Origin: Altibacter sp. HG106
Lineage (GTDB): Bacteria; Bacteroidota; Bacteroidia; Flavobacteriales; Flavobacteriaceae
NCBI RefSeq assembly: GCF_028561755.1
Contig: NZ_JAQQTD010000004.1
Location: forward strand, 310,001 to 374,000
Direction: 5' to 3'
Length of the DNA: 64,000 nt
Shown here: positions 10,547 to 18,635 of the stretch, one piece after another
How positions within the stretch are numbered: position 1 is the stretch's first letter
How the letters are laid out: each line of letters opens with the position of its first letter
The notes under the pieces: model-generated
What the model saw: the letters and a program-made list of their open reading frames with translations, nothing else
Databases searched by the model: none
What the model was told of the DNA's origin: nothing
Translations under genes and position numbers: made by a program

Positions 10547-12118
10547 TTAATCCATTAGCGTGTAGAGGGAAGCCACTTGTTTAAAGGAGGCTATTTGTTG
10601 TTCCTCCCATTCCTGCGACCTCTCCAATAGTGTAGCCATATGCCTTGCTACTGTGGGGGCGCTTTCTATGGCAGCCGCTGCGTCAAGCAGCAATAATCGG
10701 ATTCTTCGTGAAAGTAGATCTTCCACCGTACGTGCCATTTCGTGTTGTACCGCCCAGGTAACTTGTCCTAAGGTATAGGGGTATTTTGGATGAATTTTCT
10801 GTTGCAAATGCGGATCGCTATTTTCTAATTCGATGTACGCACTGCGGTCTTTCCCATACATCTGTAAGTGATCGTCGGGGAGCTGTTCTTCGGAAGAAAT
10901 ATTTCCTTGAATCGCGATTGTTTTGGTTGATGAAGGAATAAACACAACCTCGGTATTGCGGCAGATGACATCTACAACGTCTTCCGCCATTTTGCGATAG
11001 GTGGTCCATTTACCACCAACGATACTCACCAGATTAGCATCTTGTAATATCTTATGACTACGCGAGACCTCTTTAGTACTAGTGTCCTCCTTTTTGGGCT
11101 TGGCAAGCGGACGCAAGCCGCTAAATACGGAAAGCACGTCCTTGCGAGTTACTTCTGTTTTCAGATAGGCATTGAGCGTTTCGATAATAAAATCGATTTC
11201 GTCTTTAAGCGGTATCGGTTCAATGGTTGGTTTTTTGATGAGGGTATCGGTGGTTCCCGCAATGACCTTATCATGCCAGGGAATGACAAACAACACACGT
11301 CCGTCTGAAGTTTTTGGGATCATCACGGCAGTGTCGCTTTCTAAGACCGAGCGTTCCAACATCAAATGTATTCCTTGGCTCGGTACCACGGTCTTCTTGT
11401 GCTTTGGATTCTGCATTTTCTGAATGGTATCGGTGAAGATTCCGGTGGCGTTGACAATGGTTTTCGCGGGGATCGCATACTCGGTTCCCGTTTCGGTATC
11501 TTCTACTTCCAAATGTGTAATTCGATGGTTCGAATCCTTTTCAAACTTCGTTACTTTCGTATAGTTGAAGACCGAGGCTCCCAAAGAAGATGCTGTTTGC
11601 GCAAGATTAATGGCCAGACGCGCATCGTCAAACTGCCCGTCGAAATAAGAGATCCCACTGGAGAGTCCTTTCGTTTTTAGCGTTGGCAGCTTTTGCTTAA
11701 CGTGCTTTTTTTTGATCCAGGTAGAAGGTCCTAAACTCAGATCTTTAGAAAGGAGGTCATAAAATTTGAGTCCGAGTGAATAATAGGGTCCGCCCCACCA
11801 CTTGTAATTCGGAATAATAAATTCTTGCCGATGAAATAGGTGTCGTGCATTGCGTTCTAAGATGCCTCGTTCTTCCAGCGCTTCTTTCACGAGATGGATA
11901 TTGCCCTGGGCCAGATACCGAACCCCTCCGTGAACAAGTTTGGTACTTTTACTGCTTGTTCCTTTGGCAAAATCATATTGTTCGAAGAGTATCGTTTTGA
12001 GTCCCCGCGAGGCGGCATCAACCGCAATTCCCAGTCCGCTGGCGCCTCCGCCCACAATAGCTACATCCCAGCTGTGATCTTTGGAACATTCGGAAAGGTG
12101 TTGCGTGCGTGAGGACAA
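10547..12118 (-). CDS. glpD: Glycerol-3-phosphate dehydrogenase, FAD-dependent aerobic type
   Basis: The 523-residue product oxidises glycerol-3-phosphate to dihydroxyacetone phosphate and passes electrons to the quinone pool at the inner membrane. The N-terminus shows the FAD-binding Rossmann motif [20 protein letters not shown], followed by [20 protein letters not shown], the classic GlpD signature. The C-terminal domain carries [21 protein letters not shown] accept the TTG at 12118 as the start because no ATG lies between it and the FAD motif and the short extension is plausible. It is the first gene of the glp operon. I see no TAnnTTTG promoter in the 143 bp between it and bioF. Confidence 0.95.
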   Translation of the reverse strand: MSSRTQHLSECSKDHSWDVAIVGGGASGLGIAVDAASRGLKTILFEQYDFAKGTSSKSTKLVHGGVRYLAQGNIHLVKEALEERGILERNARHLFHRQEFIIPNYKWWGGPYYSLGLKFYDLLSKDLSLGPSTWIKKKHVKQKLPTLKTKGLSSGISYFDGQFDDARLAINLAQTASSLGASVFNYTKVTKFEKDSNHRITHLEVEDTETGTEYAIPAKTIVNATGIFTDTIQKMQNPKHKKTVVPSQGIHLMLERSVLESDTAVMIPKTSDGRVLFVIPWHDKVIAGTTDTLIKKPTIEPIPLKDEIDFIIETLNAYLKTEVTRKDVLSVFSGLRPLAKPKKEDTSTKEVSRSHKILQDANLVSIVGGKWTTYRKMAEDVVDVICRNTEVVFIPSSTKTIAIQGNISSEEQLPDDHLQMYGKDRSAYIELENSDPHLQQKIHPKYPYTLGQVTWAVQHEMARTVEDLLSRRIRLLLLDAAAAIESAPTVARHMATLLERSQEWEEQQIASFKQVASLYTLMD

Positions 12119-12245
12119 TGAGATAGGTAGTTAGTTTGGAGTCTTAAAATACGTATAAATCTATCATATAGGAAGTTCCGAAATAATTTTTTAGATAAAA
12201 TGAGAGATTCTTGCTTTGTATCCCCAATAAATTTACGGCAAGTCT

Positions 12246-12253
12246 TATTTTTG
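12246..12253 (+). promoter_or_regulatory. Candidate -7 element of the bioF operon
   Basis: TATTTTTG matches TAnnTTTG and ends only 8 bases before the bioF ATG at 12262. If used, transcription would start almost at the start codon (leaderless or nearly so). No TTG is seen at the usual -33 distance. Confidence 0.4.
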
Positions 12254-12261
12254 AAAAAGCC

Positions 12262-13386
12262 ATGAAACTACCACAAATACTGCAGCAAAAGTTAGATGAA
12301 AGGAAAGGAAATGACCAATTTCGACATCTGATACCGAAGGGCCCGCTTGTTGACTTTGCCTCTAACGATTATTTGGGGTTGGCTCATAATCCCTGGGTGT
12401 TCCACCGTTCGAATGCACTGGTAGTGGAAGCGGAAGGTCTTAAAAATGGGGCAACCGGTTCACGGTTATTAACGGGGCACTATCCGCTCTATGAGCGAGC
12501 CGAGGCTACTGTAGCCCAATATCACAATGCCCATTCGGCCTTGTTCTTTACAAGTGGTTTCGATGCAAACATCGGACTCCTGGGTAGTGTGCCACAACGG
12601 GGCGACCTAATTTGCTATGACGAATTGTGTCATGCCTCCATTCGTGAGGGTATTCGGTTAAGCCATGCGAAATCGGTAAAATTTCGACACAATGATCTTG
12701 ATCATTTAACAGAAGTGGTGCAAAGAAAACAGATCACCGGGCAGATATACGTGGTTACAGAATCCGTTTTTTCAATGGATGGGGATAGCCCAAATCTTAA
12801 AGAACTATGTAGTCTGTGTACGGAACAGGGATGGTATTTGATCTTAGATGAGGCCCATGCGGTTGGCGCGTTTGGTGCCGGACTAGCAAATGAGCTCGAT
12901 TTAGAAGCGCAAGTGTTCGCCAGACTGGTGACATTTGGAAAGGCAATGGGGTGTCATGGCGCGGCGGTTTTGAGCGAAGTCCCCTTGAGAGAATACCTCA
13001 TTAATTTCTCCAAGCCTTTTATGTATACCACGGCAATGCCACCACATGCTATTGCGACGATTCAAGCGGCCTACGAATATGTAACGGAAAACGCTGCGCT
13101 TTCGGAACAACTTCAACAGCGGATTGATGTTTTTCGCACAACGGTCAAAGAACACTTTCCATCCGGTTCCTTTCTGGAAAGTCGCTCAGCGATTCAGGGA
13201 TTGCTTCTTCCGAAGAACGCTAAAAAAGTGTCGCAATTGTTAGCAGCGAAAGGCTTTGACGTGCGTCCTATTTTTCCACCCACCGTGCCTGAAGGACAAG
13301 CGCGGTTGCGTATTTGCTTGCACACCTTCAACACGACCGAAGAAATCGAAGAACTTCTCGTGCGATTGGCTACTTTTGTAGCATGA
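12262..13386 (+). CDS. bioF: 8-amino-7-oxononanoate synthase
   Basis: BioF condenses pimeloyl-thioester and alanine, the first step of biotin ring assembly. I chose ATG 12262 (MKLPQILQQKL, 374 residues); the upstream in-frame TTG at 12211 would add a non-conserved tail and precede the promoter element. PLP fold-type I features are clear: FASNDYLGLA near the N-terminus, NGATGSRLLTGHYPLYERAE, LILDEAHAVGAFG for the cofactor-binding Asp-x-x-His, and VTFGKAMGCHGAAVL with the PLP-binding Lys. The stop overlaps the bioD start as ATGA, so the two are translationally coupled. Confidence 0.95.
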   Translation: MKLPQILQQKLDERKGNDQFRHLIPKGPLVDFASNDYLGLAHNPWVFHRSNALVVEAEGLKNGATGSRLLTGHYPLYERAEATVAQYHNAHSALFFTSGFDANIGLLGSVPQRGDLICYDELCHASIREGIRLSHAKSVKFRHNDLDHLTEVVQRKQITGQIYVVTESVFSMDGDSPNLKELCSLCTEQGWYLILDEAHAVGAFGAGLANELDLEAQVFARLVTFGKAMGCHGAAVLSEVPLREYLINFSKPFMYTTAMPPHAIATIQAAYEYVTENAALSEQLQQRIDVFRTTVKEHFPSGSFLESRSAIQGLLLPKNAKKVSQLLAAKGFDVRPIFPPTVPEGQARLRICLHTFNTTEEIEELLVRLATFVA

Positions 13387-14006
13387 AGGACATCTATTTC
13401 ATAACCGGAATTTCTACGGAAGTTGGAAAAACCATCACGGCAGCCATACTCACGGAAGCGCTGGAGGCCGATTACTGGAAACCCGTTCAGGCAGGTGATC
13501 TAGACCATTCCGACACCCATAAAGTAAAGTCTTGGATTGCGAATACGAGGACTGTTTTTCATCCGTCCGCCATCGAATTACAAACACCTATGAGTCCGCA
13601 TGCTGCCGCCGAAATAGAAGGCCGGCGGCTGAAAGCAGACCAATGCCTTCGTCCACAAACGGAGAATACACTGGTTATTGAAGGAGCAGGCGGATTGTTG
13701 GTGCCGTTGAACACTACGGAAACAATAGTTGATTTGATTCAGCCTTCTGATAAAGTAATTCTAGTTTCCCGCCATTATTTGGGAAGTATCAATCATACCT
13801 TGCTCAGTGTGGAAGCGTTACAGGCACGCGGACTTAAGCTCTTCGGAATGGTGTTCAGCGGTGATGAACATCCCAGTACCGAAGCGATCATCTTAGAGAA
13901 GACCAAAGTGCCAATGATCGGTCGTATTCGTGAAGAAAAGCATTTTGATCGTTCCTTAATCTCTCAATACGCAAAACAATTTCGAGATGTCCTTAGAACA
14001 ACGTGA
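13383..14006 (+). CDS. bioD: Dethiobiotin synthetase
   Basis: BioD closes the ureido ring from diaminopelargonate, CO2 and ATP. The 207-residue protein starts MKDIYFITGISTEVGKT, whose GxxTEVGKT loop is the BioD P-loop (TDVGKT in E. coli). WKPVQAGD, VIEGAGGLLVPLN and MGRI-type segments follow as expected; E in VIEGAGG is the substrate and metal residue. It begins in the bioF stop codon (ATGA) and overlaps bioA by 20 bases, so bioF-bioD-bioA form one tightly coupled unit. Confidence 0.95.
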   Translation: MKDIYFITGISTEVGKTITAAILTEALEADYWKPVQAGDLDHSDTHKVKSWIANTRTVFHPSAIELQTPMSPHAAAEIEGRRLKADQCLRPQTENTLVIEGAGGLLVPLNTTETIVDLIQPSDKVILVSRHYLGSINHTLLSVEALQARGLKLFGMVFSGDEHPSTEAIILEKTKVPMIGRIREEKHFDRSLISQYAKQFRDVLRTT

Positions 14007-15267
14007 TCGAGATCATATCTGGCATCCGTTAACGCAACACCAAACGGCTGCCCCTCCGTTGGGGATTGTAAAAGCCGAAGGTGTTTGGTTATTCGATGAA
14101 GCGGGTAATACCTATATCGATGGAATTTCGTCATGGTATACCGCGGTGTACGGGCATTGTCACCCCGAACTGGTCAAAGCGGTACAGGACCAAGCTGCTC
14201 GGCTCGATCAGGTGGTCTTTACCGGATTTACACACGAACCCGCCGTACAATTGGCGGAAAAGTTGATAGGGATCCTTCCATCACATCAAGCGAAGGTCTT
14301 TTTTAACGATAACGGCTCGACGGCTGTGGAAGCAGCCATCAAAATGGCGTTACAGTATCATGATAATAAAGGGCAAAAGCGAAAGAAACTACTCGCCTTT
14401 TCCAAAGGATTTCACGGCGACACCCTGGCCGCGATGAGCGCATCTAATCTTTCGGTGTACAACGGCCCGTTTGAGGAACATTTCATGGAAGTTATTCGTA
14501 TCGACCCACCACAAGTAGGGGTTTCTGCGGAATATTTCGAAGGTGTTTCAGAAATTTTGGATATTGGCGACATCGCAGCCTTCATTTTTGAGCCGTTGGT
14601 GCAAGGGGCGGCCGGCATGAAATTTCACGACGCGGCCGGGTTAAGTTCGTTGCTCCAAATGTGTAAAAAGCACGATGTGCTTTGCATCGCCGATGAGGTG
14701 ATGACAGGCTTTGGAAAGACCGGAAAGCATTTTGCATCACAATACCTCACCGAAACCCCTGATATCATCTGCTTGAGTAAGGCTTTGACCGCAGGTGTGC
14801 TGCCAATGGGAATCACAAGTTGCACCCAGCAGGTCTTTGAGGCATTTCTAGATAACGATATTACCAAAGGATTTTTTCATGCGCATACCTATAGCGCCAA
14901 CCCCTTGGCATGTGCTGTCGCCTCCAGAGCGATCGATCTGTTGCAAAGCGAAGAAATTCAGAAAGGTATTCAGCGAATCCAAGGAGGTCATGAGGCGTTT
15001 GTGAAAGAATTGGAATCGCATTCGCTGGTGTCAAACCCAAGATCGCTGGGCGTTATTCTAGCCTTTGAGCTCAATGTCACTATGGAACGCTATGGAAATT
15101 TAAGACAGCGTATGTACGATTTTTTAATGGAGCGCGGTTGTTATCTTCGTCCGCTTGGAAACACCTTGTATTTGGTACCGCCTTATGTGATCTCTTCGGA
15201 AGCATTGGAACAATTGTATGAGGGGTTGCGGCAGGCAATCGATAGGGTTGCTGCAGAAAATTCTTAG
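13987..15267 (+). CDS. bioA: Adenosylmethionine--8-amino-7-oxononanoate aminotransferase
   Basis: BioA transfers an amino group from S-adenosylmethionine to KAPA, giving diaminopelargonic acid. The 426-residue class-III aminotransferase begins RDRDHIWHPLTQH, a BioA hallmark, and continues with YIDGISSWYTAVYGHCHPEL, FFNDNGSTAVEAAIKMA, CIADEVMTGFGKTG (PLP Asp) and CLSKALTAGVLPMG (PLP-binding Lys). The start overlaps bioD by 20 bases. It is followed after 45 bp by the ketosynthase gene with its own candidate promoter. Confidence 0.95.
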   Translation: MSLEQRDRDHIWHPLTQHQTAAPPLGIVKAEGVWLFDEAGNTYIDGISSWYTAVYGHCHPELVKAVQDQAARLDQVVFTGFTHEPAVQLAEKLIGILPSHQAKVFFNDNGSTAVEAAIKMALQYHDNKGQKRKKLLAFSKGFHGDTLAAMSASNLSVYNGPFEEHFMEVIRIDPPQVGVSAEYFEGVSEILDIGDIAAFIFEPLVQGAAGMKFHDAAGLSSLLQMCKKHDVLCIADEVMTGFGKTGKHFASQYLTETPDIICLSKALTAGVLPMGITSCTQQVFEAFLDNDITKGFFHAHTYSANPLACAVASRAIDLLQSEEIQKGIQRIQGGHEAFVKELESHSLVSNPRSLGVILAFELNVTMERYGNLRQRMYDFLMERGCYLRPLGNTLYLVPPYVISSEALEQLYEGLRQAIDRVAAENS

Positions 15268-15281
15268 TTTGTAGCCAAAGG

Positions 15282-15303
15282 AAGTACAGAATACACTGTA
15301 CTT
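15282..15303 (+). promoter_or_regulatory. Perfect 22-bp palindromic operator candidate before the ketosynthase gene
   Basis: AAGTACAG (15282-15289) and CTGTACTT (15296-15303) are exact inverted copies around AATACA. The right arm overlaps the candidate -7 element TACTTTTG at 15299-15306, and the ketosynthase ATG follows at 15313. A protein bound here would block the promoter. I recognise no known biotin regulator site (it is not BirA-, BioR- or BioQ-like). Confidence 0.6.
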
Positions 15304-15306
15304 TTG
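15299..15306 (+). promoter_or_regulatory. Candidate -7 element for the ketosynthase gene
   Basis: TACTTTTG fits TAnnTTTG and ends 6 bases before ATG 15313, which would make a leaderless transcript. It overlaps the palindrome at 15282-15303. Confidence 0.45.
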
Positions 15307-15312
15307 CAGCAC

Positions 15313-16485
15313 ATGAACCTAACGAGCCCATCTGCCATCTCTATTTCAGGAATCACCAGTCTTTCCGCCCTGGGAAGTCGGTCTCACGCTATTTGGGAGG
15401 CCTATCAAAATGGGAGTCCGCGTTTTTCCCAATGGAAGCACGACGCGGGAAGCGATTGGGTCTCGAAACTCTCCACAGAAATTATTACTACGCTCGATGA
15501 GCTTCGTTTGGATCGACACGGGTACGACACCCTCGATAAGAGCGTATTGATGGCCATTCAAGCAGCCCGACAGCTTTCCTTGTCAGGAATCAATCAAAAC
15601 CGACTAGGAATTAACATAGGCTCTTCTCGTGGTGCCACCGGATTATGGGAACAATATTTCCAAGAATTTCAGCAGGAAGGAAAAGTATCTCCCTTTACAT
15701 CACCTACCACGACCTTGGGCAATATTTCATCCTGGGTCGCACAAGATTTGGGAGCGCAAGGCATTACCGTCGAGCATTCGGTGACCTGCTCAACGGCCTT
15801 GCATGCGGTTTTAAATGGCATTGCCTGGTTGCGTTCCGGGATGGCCGAAGGGTTTATTGCGGGCGGTGCTGAAGCAGCGTTAACGCCTTTTACGTTGGCA
15901 CAGATGAAGGCGCTGCGATTATATTCCAAAGAAACACATGAGCGTCCTTGTGAGTCGATGCGATTTCAGAAAAAACGCAATACCATGGTGTTGGGAGAAG
16001 CCGCCGCCGTGGCATTCTTAGAAGCATCAGTTTCTAAGCGGACGCAAGCCTTGCTGAGTGGTTGGGGCTTTGCGACGGAAAAAATCACCCACGGAAGTGG
16101 CATAAGTGAGGAGGCCCAATGTTTTCAGAAAAGTATGAAAGCTGCGCTACAACAAGCCCAACTTGAAACGGTCGATGCTATTGTAATGCATGCACCGGGA
16201 ACCGTAAAAGGCGATTTGGCCGAAAAAGCGGCCATTGAGTCGGTTTTTGGAAATAGCTTGCCGCTGCTTACCTCCAACAAATGGTTGGTAGGCCATACGT
16301 TTGCGGCTTCGGGAATGCTGAGTTTGGAGTTGGCCGTAATGATGCTACAACACAATCAATTTATTGAGAATCCATTTTATGCCAACAGGCGTCACCTGCC
16401 AAACAAATTGCAAACCGTAATGGTCAATGCCGTAGGCTTTGGGGGAAATGCCGTAAGCTTGATCGTTTCCAAACACAATCCATAG
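15313..16485 (+). CDS. Beta-ketoacyl synthase (FabF-like) within the biotin cluster
   Basis: This 390-residue thiolase-fold condensing enzyme has the full Cys-His-His set: VEHSVTCSTALHAVL (nucleophilic Cys), VMHAPGTVKGD (the first His, in a diverged form of the usual EAHGTGT), and NKWLVGHTFAASG (the Lys and second His of KxxxGHxxxAAG). I start at ATG 15313, since the TTG at 15304 lies inside the promoter element. It sits between bioA and bioB, no bioC or bioH is present in the window, and I infer a role in building the pimeloyl chain. A housekeeping FabF is less likely because of the setting and the relaxed motifs. Confidence 0.8.
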   Translation: MNLTSPSAISISGITSLSALGSRSHAIWEAYQNGSPRFSQWKHDAGSDWVSKLSTEIITTLDELRLDRHGYDTLDKSVLMAIQAARQLSLSGINQNRLGINIGSSRGATGLWEQYFQEFQQEGKVSPFTSPTTTLGNISSWVAQDLGAQGITVEHSVTCSTALHAVLNGIAWLRSGMAEGFIAGGAEAALTPFTLAQMKALRLYSKETHERPCESMRFQKKRNTMVLGEAAAVAFLEASVSKRTQALLSGWGFATEKITHGSGISEEAQCFQKSMKAALQQAQLETVDAIVMHAPGTVKGDLAEKAAIESVFGNSLPLLTSNKWLVGHTFAASGMLSLELAVMMLQHNQFIENPFYANRRHLPNKLQTVMVNAVGFGGNAVSLIVSKHNP

Positions 16486-16534
16486 TTCATTACTTAACTG
16501 CGGAAAAACGTGCTGGCATTTTGTCTGAAAATTC

Positions 16535-16564
16535 TTGACCCTAATACAATTTTGGCTATTTTTG
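16535..16564 (+). promoter_or_regulatory. bioB promoter (-33 TTG, -7 TATTTTTG)
   Basis: TTG at 16535-16537 and TATTTTTG at 16557-16564 with a 19-base spacer match the Bacteroidota consensus very well. The predicted start near 16570 coincides with the beginning of a folded leader. Confidence 0.75.
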
Positions 16565-16568
16565 ATTT

Positions 16569-16652
16569 GGCTTAGGGAGGGAAGCGACATCCTTTTTGCC
16601 CTGCAAAAAGATACAGCGTACCGCCCGACCCCAACGACTGTTGGGGGAAGCC
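16569..16652 (+). ncRNA. Structured 5' leader of bioB, candidate cis-regulatory RNA
   Basis: The approximately 97-nt leader can fold into a compact three-way junction. P1 pairs GGCTT (16569-16573) with AAGCC (16648-16652). P2 pairs GGGAGG (16575-16580) with CCGCCC (16620-16625 region, one mismatch) and contains the perfect hairpin CTTTTTGC/GCAAAAAG (16592-16599/16603-16610). P3 is the perfect CCCCAAC/GTTGGGG hairpin (16629-16635/16640-16646, loop GACT). The GC content is well above that of neighbouring intergenic DNA. It does not match TPP, SAM, cobalamin or SRP RNA consensus that I know. No terminator follows, so control of translation would be the likelier mode. Function is inferred only. 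Confidence 0.5.
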
Positions 16653-16666
16653 TCTAAAACTGCTAC

Positions 16667-17761
16667 ATGACCGAACCAAAACACAACTGGACCAAAGACG
16701 AGATTTTAGCCATTTACAACCTTCCTATGATGGAATTGCTGTATCGAGCAGCCACCGTCCATCGGGAACACCATGATCCTAATCAGGTGCAGGTTTCTAC
16801 CTTGCTGTCGATTAAAACAGGAGGGTGTCCTGAGGATTGTGGGTATTGTCCGCAAGCGGCCCGATACCACACCGATATTGAAGGAAACGACCTGATGACC
16901 GTCTCTCATGTAAAGGCACAGGCCTTACGCGCAAAAGCTTCAGGAAGTTCGCGGGTATGTATGGGAGCAGCCTGGAGAAATGTGAAGGATGGAGAAGAGT
17001 TCGATCAAGTGCTGGAAATGGTGCGTACTATTAACAAGTTGGACATGGAAGTGTGTTGCACGCTGGGAATGATCACTGAAACGCAAGCGCAACGCTTGGC
17101 AGAAGCCGGACTCTATGCCTATAATCACAATTTAGACACTTCGGAAGATTATTATAAGGATGTAATTTCCACCCGCGCGTATCAGGACCGTTTGGATACG
17201 ATCTCGAATGTGCGTAAAACCAATGTAACCGTCTGTAGCGGAGGAATTATCGGTATGGGCGAAAACCTAAACGACCGCGCCGGAATGCTCGTAGCGCTGG
17301 CCACCTTAAATCCGCAGCCCGAATCAGTGCCTATCAACGCGCTCGTGGCGGTAGAAGGAACGCCCATGGAAGAAATGGAACCGGTAAGCATTTGGGATAT
17401 GGTGCGTATGGTAGCCACCACACGAATTGTAATGCCGAAAACGCAGGTACGACTTTCTGCCGGGCGCACCGAAATGAGTCGGGAAGGCCAAGCGATGTGC
17501 TTTTTCGCAGGAGCGAACTCCATCTTTGCCGGAGATAAACTCCTAACCACACCCAACCCAGATGTGAACGAAGATATGGAAATGTTCAAATTGCTGGGCT
17601 TACAACCGCAAGCTCCCTTTGTGAAAAAGGCCAAACCGGAAACGGTTGAAGCCGAAGCATCTCAATTTGCACCCTTGGGAGAAAAACCAAAATGGACACG
17701 GCCGGGGCATAAAATTGAACGGAATGAAACGGCGAAGGCGAATGCCAAGGAGCGTTTGTAG
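16667..17761 (+). CDS. bioB: Biotin synthase
   Basis: BioB is a radical-SAM enzyme that inserts sulfur into dethiobiotin. The 364-residue protein carries GGCPEDCGYCPQAARY, giving the [4Fe-4S] cysteines C54, C58 and C61 (CxxxCxxC). Later segments VCMGAAWRNVKDGEEF, YNHNLDTSEDYY and VRLSAGRTEMSREGQAMCF carry the [2Fe-2S] ligands and substrate residues, including the unusual Arg ligand in the SAGR motif. The C-terminal tail (about 40 residues, Lys and Glu rich) is a little longer than in E. coli. It has its own promoter and a folded leader, separate from bioFDA. Confidence 0.97.
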   Translation: MTEPKHNWTKDEILAIYNLPMMELLYRAATVHREHHDPNQVQVSTLLSIKTGGCPEDCGYCPQAARYHTDIEGNDLMTVSHVKAQALRAKASGSSRVCMGAAWRNVKDGEEFDQVLEMVRTINKLDMEVCCTLGMITETQAQRLAEAGLYAYNHNLDTSEDYYKDVISTRAYQDRLDTISNVRKTNVTVCSGGIIGMGENLNDRAGMLVALATLNPQPESVPINALVAVEGTPMEEMEPVSIWDMVRMVATTRIVMPKTQVRLSAGRTEMSREGQAMCFFAGANSIFAGDKLLTTPNPDVNEDMEMFKLLGLQPQAPFVKKAKPETVEAEASQFAPLGEKPKWTRPGHKIERNETAKANAKERL

Positions 17762-17864
17762 GGCTAACTTCCCCTTATATTTCTGAATACAAATCAAACA
17801 AAAAATGGCATTCGCCAAATAATCGGCACTCTCTTTGCGTTATGTGTACCGAAAACAATCTCAT

Positions 17865-18497
17865 ATGAAAAAAACAATTGCTTTAGTATTATTGGTGGGA
17901 ATCACCTTTGTTTCCTGCAACAAAGACGACGAAAGTGTAAATAATTGTACCATGCCCGCCGATTTGGTCATTGACCAATTAAATAGTAGAAACGTGCTAC
18001 TGAGTTGGGACGACCGTGGTGAAACCGCATTCGAATTGGAGTACGGGCCTACTGGCTTCGCGGTGGGTAACGGAACGGTAGAACGTACGTCTCGCATTCC
18101 GTACACGGTGGATGGTTTAGAACCTGAAACCAGTTACGAACTCTACTTGCGTGCCAACTGCGGAAGTGATGGATTTAGCGATGATCTGCGGATTCAGTTT
18201 GAAACGCCGTTCGATCCGGACGCTTGTAATGTACCGCTAGAACTTACATTAGTTTCGGTAGGCGATACGACCATACGTGTGAATTGGTTGGAAAATACCG
18301 AGACTGCATGGCAGGTAGAATACGGGCCTGTTGGTTTCCCGCTAGGAAGTGGGGAGACTATCGGCACTTCGGAAAGCACTGCTTTTTTAGAAGGCTTAAC
18401 GCCCGGAACGACCTACGAAATCTATGTGCGGGCGAATTGCGGAAGCGATGGCTTTAGCGATTATACCGATGCTCTGGTCGTAACAACCGACTCCTAA
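17865..18497 (+). CDS. Lipoprotein with two fibronectin type III domains
   Basis: The 210-residue product starts MKKTIALVLLVGITFVSC, a signal peptide with lipobox FVSC, so it should be lipid-anchored. Two fibronectin type III repeats follow (about residues 32-112 and 117-207). They are near-copies: LEYGPTGF and VEYGPVGF, LEPETSYELYLRANCGSDGF and LTPGTTYEIYVRANCGSDGF, pointing to an internal duplication. There is no catalytic domain or T9SS tail. It has no obvious tie to biotin. It ends at a strong terminator. Confidence 0.8.
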   Translation: MKKTIALVLLVGITFVSCNKDDESVNNCTMPADLVIDQLNSRNVLLSWDDRGETAFELEYGPTGFAVGNGTVERTSRIPYTVDGLEPETSYELYLRANCGSDGFSDDLRIQFETPFDPDACNVPLELTLVSVGDTTIRVNWLENTETAWQVEYGPVGFPLGSGETIGTSESTAFLEGLTPGTTYEIYVRANCGSDGFSDYTDALVVTTDS

Positions 18498-18518
18498 TCG
18501 GTTGAGCAGATCACATTG

Positions 18519-18545
18519 AAAAGTCCGCTTCGGCGGACTTTTTTA
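18519..18545 (+). terminator. Rho-independent terminator after the Fn3 lipoprotein
   Basis: A 10-bp stem (18519-18528 with 18533-18542) with a very stable TTCG tetraloop is followed by a T-run. Confidence 0.93.
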
Positions 18546-18635
18546 TGCTCTAAACCAATATTTCCATAAAGACAACTAATGATCGTGGGGTTACGGAATA
18601 GTTAAGTTTTGTACTTTTACATTCAATAAAGCTAT

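Noticed and set aside
15282-15303. Calling the palindrome a LexA (SOS) box
   Set aside because: The half-sites are in the reverse order (ACAG...CTGT) compared with CTG-N10-CAG and the gene is not an SOS gene.
16569-16652. Reading the bioB leader as a TPP riboswitch or small SRP RNA
   Set aside because: ATACAGCGTA resembles one thi-box block, and GGGAAGC an SRP block, but the other conserved parts and their order are missing.
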